Source of the DNA: a virus | Virus record (IMG/VR): IMGVR_UViG_3300046507_000648 | Location: 1 to 48,007 of that record | Length of the DNA stretch: 48,007 nt | Direction: 5' to 3' (one strand) | Shown: positions 42,462-48,007 of the stretch, in pieces | Layout of the letters: each line of letters starts with the position of its first letter | How positions within the stretch are numbered: position 1 is the stretch's first letter | Program-made: the position numbers and the translations under genes | Notes under the pieces: generated by a model | Database searches by the model: none | What the model was told of the DNA's origin: nothing | What the model saw: only the letters and a program-made list of their open reading frames with translations

Positions 42462-43031
42462 TTACGCTGTCCTGTGATTCAGCTTGAGTGCCTCTAACTC
42501 GCGAATGACGAAGTCTTTTTGATCAAGGATTCGCGTCAGACTATGCATTTGCGATAGCTGATCGGTGGTCTCGGCTTCGAGATTCGCCATCCATATCCGT
42601 TTCTTTTCGAGATCGGTGGACAGCTGGTCGTTCATTACGACGAGAGTGGAAATGTTTTCCTGCGCTGCTTTCAGCTGACGCTTCAGACTCTGGACGTCTT
42701 CCTCGAGCATGCTCGCATAATGCTTGACGGTTTCAAGCTGGGTCGGATTGCCCAGCCAGTCGCTGGTGTCTTCGATTTCGTACGGTTCCACGGTTGCGCC
42801 TTGTGAATACTGTTTGCATATACAGTAATCGAGGCGTGCTGTTTCCGCGAGGGTGAAGCGACGAGCGATTGTTTTGGGTGATGGTATTCGTTCGGCAGGA
42901 CGCCGGGGAAAGGGATGGATCTCGTACCAAGTTTTGTACCAATCAATGTTCCCTTGAGGGACTCTCCGGGGCCTCAGAAGACGCTGAAAACCCTTGTCTA
43001 ACGCCTTTGGAATACGCCAGCTAATCCGCAC
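42462..43031 (-). CDS. Hypothetical coiled-coil protein
   Basis: 189 residues from a GTG start at 43031 after AGGAA. N-terminal third is basic and Pro/Arg-rich; the C-terminal half (TVKHYASMLEEDVQSLKRQLKAAQENISTLVVMNDQLSTDLEKKR...) is a long coiled coil. It runs antisense at the right prophage end, typical of lysogeny-expressed accessory genes. Start at the internal Met before LEEDVQ is possible. Function unknown. Confidence 0.55.
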   Translation of the reverse strand: MRISWRIPKALDKGFQRLLRPRRVPQGNIDWYKTWYEIHPFPRRPAERIPSPKTIARRFTLAETARLDYCICKQYSQGATVEPYEIEDTSDWLGNPTQLETVKHYASMLEEDVQSLKRQLKAAQENISTLVVMNDQLSTDLEKKRIWMANLEAETTDQLSQMHSLTRILDQKDFVIRELEALKLNHRTA

Positions 43032-43053
43032 AGAATTTCCTGCATGCCCGTGG

Positions 43054-43263
43054 CTACTCCGGCGCCATCATCACCGCGAGTGTCATCTTGATGAATTCTT
43101 CATTCCTATCGATGGCTTCCAGGGCGCCGCGCACGTTATCGGCAACTTCGGCCGCGCCACGTTGTTCGACCCAATTGGACAGCTCCATGATGGCGGCTTC
43201 CAGAGCGAGTTGGTTCTCGTTGATTTTGAAGAGCAGGGAAGGGAGCAGGTCTGAGTTGGGCAT
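43054..43263 (-). CDS. Hypothetical phage protein, 69 residues
   Basis: ATG at 43263 after GGAGGAA. Sequence MPNSDLLPSLLFKINENQLALEAAIMELSNWVEQRGAAEVADNVRGALEAIDRNEEFI is a helical protein often found at this end of Pseudomonas prophages. Its 107-codon longer frame has no ribosome site. Role unknown. Confidence 0.7.
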   Translation of the reverse strand: MPNSDLLPSLLFKINENQLALEAAIMELSNWVEQRGAAEVADNVRGALEAIDRNEEFIKMTLAVMMAPE

Positions 43264-43479
43264 CGCGATTCCTCCGTGGATGGAGGCAGCGTAGCAGGGT
43301 AATTCGTAGCTTTGGAATAGTGTGCATGGTCGACAGGCGCCGGTACTTCTTTGCGCAAAACCTCCGCTGCAGGCCACGGTTTACCGTTTGCATAAGCACA
43401 AAAAAGCGGATGTTTTGCCACCCTCAAAAGGGGTCGTATCCTTTTTAAATCAATAGGTTAGGTCGATACAGTCCCCAGC

Positions 43480-43525
43480 ATGGGGTGCTAGGGGTCGAGT
43501 GTTCGAATCACTCCGTCCCGACCAT
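43480..43525 (+). repeat. Right attachment core (3' part of tRNA-Pro(GGG))
   Basis: Identical to 1120-1165. The five bases before it (CCAGC) match four of five of the anticodon stem CTAGC but no further tRNA 5' half is present. The 3' side leads into the chromosomal tRNA terminator. Confidence 0.9.
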
Positions 43526-43532
43526 ATAATTC

Positions 43533-43567
43533 AAGGGGTTGCGAGATTTTATCTCGCGACCCCTTTT
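43533..43567 (+). terminator. Terminator of the original tRNA-Pro locus
   Basis: Long stem AAGGGGT-t-GCGAGA / TCTCGC-g-ACCCCTT with loop TTTTA, followed by TTTTAT. Lies 8 bp after the CCA end. Confidence 0.8.
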
Positions 43568-43580
43568 TATTTTTGGGCGT

Positions 43581-43614
43581 TTTTACCCCTACAAAAACTC
43601 TGGCTCTTGGTGGA
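43581..43614 (+). repeat. 34-bp segment similar to 978-1011
   Basis: 29 of 34 bases identical to the segment beside the left integrase. No gene is seen between the terminator and 43695. Confidence 0.4.
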
Positions 43615-43694
43615 ATCTTCAGCTGATACAAAGGTCATGGCGCGAGAAGAGTGCCTCGCTGTGTCCTGGTCGCTCGAGCAGAAGGGGACGACCG

Positions 43695-44609
43695 TTAAAG
43701 AGCCTTTTCCGGCGCCGGTTGGTCGTTGGGTTGGGCGATGATTGTTTTGAGCTCTGCGCTCATGGGGAATTTGAGATTCAAGCCTTTGGGAGGGATGGGC
43801 TGAGTAAACCATTTATCGTAGATGGCGTTGATTTCGCCCGAGACGAAAAGTGACTTGATCGAGTCATCCACGACTTTTTTGAGATCCGGATCACCCCGAC
43901 GCATTGTGCAACCATAGATTTCGTTGGATTGCGGGGTGCCGGTCACCACCCAATCTTCCGGTTTCTTTGCCTTGGCCATTTCGCCCGCCAGCAATGCGTC
44001 GTCCTGCATAAACGCAATGGCGCGGCCGGACTCGAGCATTTGGTAAGACTCGCCAATGTCTTTGGCAGAGATTACGTTCATGTTCATCTTTTTCTCGGCA
44101 TTCATGACCTTGAGCATCCGCTCGGCAGTGCTGCCAGCAGTAGTCACTACGTTCTTGCCGTTGAGATCTTGAAAGTCCTTGTAAACCGAATCCTTCCTGA
44201 CCAACAGGCGGGTGCTGGCTTCAAAAATGCCGACCGAGAAGTCGACCTGCCGGGCTCTCTCGGCGGTATTGGTTGTGGAGCCGCACTCCAGGTCCACAGT
44301 GCCGTTTTGCACCAGTGGGATACGCGTCTGTGATGTCACGAGGTTGTATTGTACGTTCAGCTTGGGCATACCGAGTTCTTGCTTGATAGCCTCGACAATC
44401 TTTAATTGAATGTCATGGGAGTAGCCCACCGGCTGACCGGATCCGTCGGCAATATAAGAGAAGGGAATGGACGAGTCTCGGTGACCCAGGGTGATGGTCC
44501 CCGAGGTCTTGATTTTCTTAAGCGTGCCGGTGGGTTCGGCAGCCATGAGGGCAGTACTACTTAAGGCCGCAGTCAGGGTAACGCCCAGGATTGCAGGGAA
44601 GGCACGCAT
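43695..44609 (-). CDS. Amino-acid ABC transporter substrate-binding protein (GltI-like)
   Basis: 304 residues from ATG 44609 (GAGGAGC upstream); the signal peptide is MRAFPAILGVTLTAALSSTALMA. The mature protein has SBP_bac_3 marks (LKKIKTSGTITLGHRDSSIPFSYI, VGYSHDIQLKIVEAIK, VDLECGSTTNTAERARQVDFS), close to glutamate/aspartate binders. Last gene of the chromosomal minus-strand cluster; it may import the substrate that the enzymes upstream break down. Permease genes are not in view. Confidence 0.92.
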   Translation of the reverse strand: MRAFPAILGVTLTAALSSTALMAAEPTGTLKKIKTSGTITLGHRDSSIPFSYIADGSGQPVGYSHDIQLKIVEAIKQELGMPKLNVQYNLVTSQTRIPLVQNGTVDLECGSTTNTAERARQVDFSVGIFEASTRLLVRKDSVYKDFQDLNGKNVVTTAGSTAERMLKVMNAEKKMNMNVISAKDIGESYQMLESGRAIAFMQDDALLAGEMAKAKKPEDWVVTGTPQSNEIYGCTMRRGDPDLKKVVDDSIKSLFVSGEINAIYDKWFTQPIPPKGLNLKFPMSAELKTIIAQPNDQPAPEKAL

Positions 44610-44704
44610 CAAAAGCTCCTCATAAGGGTGAGGCGAGTCTGTTTCGGACTCGCTCATCTTTGGCTCGGCGAGAGGTCTCGCGGGGCTTGGCGACTTGCTT
44701 GTTG

Positions 44705-46096
44705 TTAGTGACGGTCCAGCCAGACGGTCTGTGCATTACAGAATTCGCGCACACCGAAATGCGACAGCTCACGGCCAAAACCGCTTTTCTTTACGCCGCC
44801 GAAAGTGACGCGTGGATCGGTTGCGCAATAGCCATTGATGAACACGCCTCCGGTTTCCAGTTCGCCGGCCAGCTTCTGGGCCAGTTCGACATTGCGTGTG
44901 TAGATGGTCGAGGCGAGCCCGAATTCACTGTCATTGGCCAGTTCCAGAGCATGTGCGGCGTCCCGCGCAGTGATGATCGATGCCACGGGTCCAAACAATT
45001 CTTGTTTGAATGAGGTCATCTGGTCGGTGACATCACCGAACACCGTAGGCTCGTAGAAGTTTCCAGGCCCTTCAGCCTTTCTGCCGCCCAACAACAAGGT
45101 CGCGCCTTCTTCCAGGGTATCCCGGACCTGACGATCTAGCTCATCGCGCAGATCAAAGCGGGCCATGGGTCCGATGTAAGTGTCTGTGGCCAGTGGATCG
45201 CCAATGACCAACTTGCAGGTGGACTTGACAAACTTGCGGGTAAACTCCTCGACAACGCTTTGCTCGACAATCAGGCGTTTGGCAGCCGCGCAGACTTGTC
45301 CGGTGTTTTGATAGCGGCCAATCACAGCGGCTTTGACGGCTTCGTCTAGGTCGGCGTCGTTGAGCACAATGAATGGATCTGAACCACCCAGTTCCAACAC
45401 GCACTTCTTCAAGGCTGCACCCGCCTGCGCGCCAATAGCCATGCCAGCTCGAACACTTCCAGTGAGCGTCACTGCGGCGATGCGAGGATCTGCTATCGCA
45501 GTGGAGACACCGTCGGGCGTGACATTGATGACTTCGAACACACCTTCAGCAAAGCCGGCGTGCTTGAACGCGTCTTGCAGCAAATAGGCGCATCCCATCA
45601 CGTTCGGCGCATGTTTGAGGACGTAGGTATTGCCGGCAATCAACGCCGGAACGGCGCCGCGCAGCACCTGCCAGACGGGAAAGTTCCACGGCATCACGGC
45701 GAGAATCGGGCCCAGTGGACGATATTCAATTCGTGCCTTTCCGCCCTCAACCTGTGTGGGTTCGGCGGTCAGCATGGCGGGGCCGTGTTCGGCGTACCAT
45801 TCGCAGAGCCGCGCGCACTTTTCAATTTCACCGAGCGCCTGAGTGATGGGTTTACCCATCTCTTGGGTGATCATCTTCGCCATCGTTTCTGCGTTGTCGC
45901 GCAATGCCCTCGCCAAAGCGATCAGTACTTGCGAACGCATTTCGATGGGTTGGCTGCGCCAGGTGGAAAACCCTGTTATCGCACGTGACAGTGATGCCTC
46001 CAGTTCCGATGCGGATTCGAAGGGGTAGTGGCCTATCTGCTCACCATTGGCGGGGTTGATTGAAATGGCATGGGTAAGGCTGGAAACGTTAGTCAT
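44705..46096 (-). CDS. NAD(P)-dependent aldehyde dehydrogenase (succinate-semialdehyde type)
   Basis: 463 residues from ATG 46096. Catalytic Glu in VLELGGSDPF and Cys in GQVCAAAKR; NAD motif GSVRAG. Length and GQVCAAAKRLIVEQ resemble E. coli Sad (YneI), so succinate semialdehyde or a similar acid aldehyde is the likely substrate. A longer frame to 46243 is not supported by a ribosome site. Confidence 0.9.
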   Translation of the reverse strand: MTNVSSLTHAISINPANGEQIGHYPFESASELEASLSRAITGFSTWRSQPIEMRSQVLIALARALRDNAETMAKMITQEMGKPITQALGEIEKCARLCEWYAEHGPAMLTAEPTQVEGGKARIEYRPLGPILAVMPWNFPVWQVLRGAVPALIAGNTYVLKHAPNVMGCAYLLQDAFKHAGFAEGVFEVINVTPDGVSTAIADPRIAAVTLTGSVRAGMAIGAQAGAALKKCVLELGGSDPFIVLNDADLDEAVKAAVIGRYQNTGQVCAAAKRLIVEQSVVEEFTRKFVKSTCKLVIGDPLATDTYIGPMARFDLRDELDRQVRDTLEEGATLLLGGRKAEGPGNFYEPTVFGDVTDQMTSFKQELFGPVASIITARDAAHALELANDSEFGLASTIYTRNVELAQKLAGELETGGVFINGYCATDPRVTFGGVKKSGFGRELSHFGVREFCNAQTVWLDRH

Positions 46097-46157
46097 GACA
46101 CCGTCCTGTAGGATGGGAATGGATGCACAGCTTCTAAGCAACAGCGCCGGTGTTGAA

Positions 46158-46973
46158 TCAGATCGCGCGAGCCAAAATGGATTGGGCGCGACCAATGACC
46201 GGCGCGTCGACCATTTGCCCATCCAGCACGAAAACGCCTTCACCTGAACGAGCGGCTTCGATAATGCGTTGCGCCCAGTGCAATTCTTCTTGGCTTGGTT
46301 TTAGCGCCTGATGAATGATCGCGACTTGGGTTGGATGGATACACAGCGCGCCACCAAAGCCCATGTCGCGTGCAAAATGAACAGCACGTAGCAGCCCTGC
46401 GGTGTCCTGGATCGACGGAAATACCCCATCCAACGCTGGAGCGAGCGCGGCAACCCGGGTGGCAAGCAAAACGGCGTAGCGCGCATGGCTAAGGATTTCT
46501 TCAGCGGCAGGGCTGCCAGTAGACAGGTTCAGGTCCAGACCCAGATCCAGGCTACCGAACGACAAGCGCTCAACGCCTTGAGTACCGGCAATCTCGTTGA
46601 GTGCTGACAAGCCCTTCGCGCTCTCGATGATTGGCCAGATCGGTTTTTCGGTACCGGCAGCTGTGGTGACCTGTTTCGCGCTTTCTGCTTTGGGCAGCAG
46701 AATTCCGATAACGCCGGCGTGGCGTCGGCAAAGATCCAGATCCGCAACATGCGCCCAGTGATCCGGGGCATTCACTCGGACCAGAATCCGTGTATCCGGG
46801 GCTTCGCTCAGAAATGCGTCGAGATTATTCCTCGCCTGCTCCTTGAGGTTTTCTTGCACGGCATCTTCCAAGTCAACGATGACCCGATCCGCCCCGGTGG
46901 CAATAGCTTTTGAGATGCGCTCTGGTCGAGTGGCCGGCACAAACAGGGCGGAGCGAACAATTGATTTGCTCAT
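46158..46973 (-). CDS. CoA-ester lyase (HpcH/HpaI, CitE-like)
   Basis: 271 residues. CitE family: RSALFVPATRPERISKAIATGADRVIVDLEDAV, RVNAPDH, GILLPKAES, IIESAKGL, LSFGSLDLGLDL and ALCIHPTQV. Catalyses reversible cleavage of acids such as malyl- or citramalyl-CoA. Overlaps the MaoC gene by 4 bp, so the two steps are coupled. Confidence 0.92.
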   Translation of the reverse strand: MSKSIVRSALFVPATRPERISKAIATGADRVIVDLEDAVQENLKEQARNNLDAFLSEAPDTRILVRVNAPDHWAHVADLDLCRRHAGVIGILLPKAESAKQVTTAAGTEKPIWPIIESAKGLSALNEIAGTQGVERLSFGSLDLGLDLNLSTGSPAAEEILSHARYAVLLATRVAALAPALDGVFPSIQDTAGLLRAVHFARDMGFGGALCIHPTQVAIIHQALKPSQEELHWAQRIIEAARSGEGVFVLDGQMVDAPVIGRAQSILARAI

Positions 46974-47815
46974 GGCGTTGCTCCATAGCTGAACTCGATC
47001 TCTCCGATCTGTGCTGTGCCGTCCTGATTGCCAGCCCAGACCTGTGCCTTGCCGTTTTCGATTAGACGTCCGCCCACCTCGAAAGGCTGAGGCGAAATCA
47101 GAGGTCGTACTCCGCGGAATGCGAAACGCTCCAGGCGCGCAGTTGGATGCGCTTTGGTAAAGGCACGCAAATTCAACGTGGCGATCAATGGACCATGTAC
47201 CACTAGCCCCGGATAACCTTCGATCTCTGTCACGTAAGGCCAGTCATAGTGAATTCGATGGCCATTGAAGGTGACTGCGGAATAACGGAACAACAGGGTT
47301 GGGGAAGGCTCGATCCGTTCCTGCCATTGGCCTTCAGGTAACGTTTCGGTGCCGTGCAGTTTGGGCGGGGTAGGTTCGCGGTAAACAATGTCCTGTTCAT
47401 CTTGCAGGGCACGTTTGCCGTCCTGGTAAAACTCATGACGTACCGTGACGAACAGCAAGGAACCCGTGCGACCGTGCTTCTCCTCGACGTTTTGGATGGT
47501 CGATACACAAGTCACTTCAGCCTCCACTTTTAACGGCTGGTAAAACTCAAGTCGGCTGCCCGCCCACATGCGATTGCGGTTATGGGCCGGCGGTAAAAAG
47601 CCCCCAAGCGCTGGGTGGCCATCCGGCCCCAGTTCGCTGGCACCCACCGGCTCCTGAAAAAATGCCCAGTGCCACAGGGGCGGCAGCGGCTCGCCGGGTT
47701 GTGGAGCCGACTCGTCCAACGTCGCGGCAATGCGTCTGACCAGAGTGAAACTGATCCGGTCCTGGCTTTCCTGACGTCGTCCAATCCAGGCGGAAAAATC
47801 GGAACTGCTGCTCAT
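46970..47815 (-). CDS. MaoC-type dehydratase (mesaconyl/itaconyl-CoA hydratase-like)
   Basis: 281 residues, double hot-dog fold of the FAS1-like/Meh type: ISFTLVRRIAATLDE, PLPPLWHWAFF, RMWAGSRLEFYQPLKVEAEVT, then the hydratase half RYSAVTFNGHRIHYDWPY with catalytic H/D. Together with the CoA lyase it fits hydration of mesaconyl- or itaconyl-type CoA and cleavage of citramalyl-CoA. Substrate is inferred. Confidence 0.85.
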   Translation of the reverse strand: MSSSSDFSAWIGRRQESQDRISFTLVRRIAATLDESAPQPGEPLPPLWHWAFFQEPVGASELGPDGHPALGGFLPPAHNRNRMWAGSRLEFYQPLKVEAEVTCVSTIQNVEEKHGRTGSLLFVTVRHEFYQDGKRALQDEQDIVYREPTPPKLHGTETLPEGQWQERIEPSPTLLFRYSAVTFNGHRIHYDWPYVTEIEGYPGLVVHGPLIATLNLRAFTKAHPTARLERFAFRGVRPLISPQPFEVGGRLIENGKAQVWAGNQDGTAQIGEIEFSYGATP

Positions 47816-47840
47816 ATTCTTTGCTCCAGTCGTTCAGTGA

Positions 47841-48007
47841 TCAGGCCAGGGCAGCCATTTCTGGAATCGCTTCAAAAAGATCCGCCACTAGGCCGTAATC
47901 GGCCACCTGGAAGATCGGCGCTTCGTCGTCCTTGTTGATCGCAACGATCACTTTGGAGTCTTTCATGCCGGCCAGGTGCTGGATCGCGCCGGAGATACCG
48001 ACGGCGA
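47841..48007 (-). CDS. Electron transfer flavoprotein alpha subunit, C-terminus
   Basis: 55 residues to the stop: [30 protein letters not shown], then [14 protein letters not shown], the FAD-binding end of ETF alpha. The start is beyond the window. It precedes the MaoC gene by 25 bp, so an acyl-CoA dehydrogenase is likely further upstream. Confidence 0.92.
   Translation of the reverse strand, partial: AVGISGAIQHLAGMKDSKVIVAINKDDEAPIFQVADYGLVADLFEAIPEMAALA

Overview
The window is a piece of a Pseudomonas chromosome, probably from the P. fluorescens group. The clues are a DUF1654 gene with a LexA-like box, Pseudomonas-type phage genes, a tRNA-Pro(GGG) fragment and GC-rich codon use. Most of it is one complete-looking temperate siphovirus prophage of about 42.3 kb. 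It is bounded by a perfect 46-bp direct repeat (1120-1165 and 43480-43525) that equals the 3' part of tRNA-Pro(GGG), from the anticodon loop to the CCA end. Neither copy is preceded by the 5' half of the tRNA. Left of the first copy lies the integrase of another element (1-959), so the prophage appears to sit in tandem behind a second integrated element.

Left (early/lysogeny) part, 1.2-11.3 kb: integrase and excisionase on the minus strand, then an AT-rich inserted pair on the plus strand (3074-5003). The pair is a P-loop ATPase followed by a small protein with a PD-(D/E)xK-like motif, and it is the best candidate here for an undescribed defence system. Next comes a minus-strand early operon with a family-7 polysaccharide (alginate) lyase and small phage genes. 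The immunity region has a LexA-type (S24) CI repressor, a divergent Cro-like gene and a CII-like gene. Five 13-bp operators of pattern GWAC-N5-GWTC can be read: three between cI and cro, and two about 2.5 kb away over a leftward promoter. This resembles the OR/OL layout of lambda.

Replication and late-control part, 11.4-17.1 kb: Rha/KilAC-type regulator, an O-like helix-turn-helix initiator carrying an iteron cluster (a likely origin) inside its gene, a P-like protein, DUF1364, a 37-residue membrane peptide, a VRR-NUC nuclease, a second tyrosine recombinase, a zinc-ribbon protein and a protein in the place of antiterminator Q.

Late part, 17.3-43.3 kb: two holin-like proteins, a secreted moron on the minus strand, HNH endonuclease, a candidate cos region, an HK97-type head module (terminases, portal, protease, capsid, connectors), and a lambda-type tail module (tube, G/GT frameshift chaperone, tape measure, M, L, K, I, J). 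Further accessory genes are inserted between K, I and J. Fibre genes and a SleB-like cell-wall hydrolase follow. Several genes in the late region start directly after a hairpin-plus-T-tract terminator, so late transcription probably needs antitermination.

Right of the prophage (43.5-48.0 kb) is chromosome: a minus-strand cluster of ETF alpha (partial), MaoC-type dehydratase, CitE-like CoA-ester lyase, aldehyde dehydrogenase and an amino-acid ABC transporter binding protein. This looks like an operon for uptake and CoA-dependent breakdown of a small acid. All calls come from reading the sequence; no database search was made.
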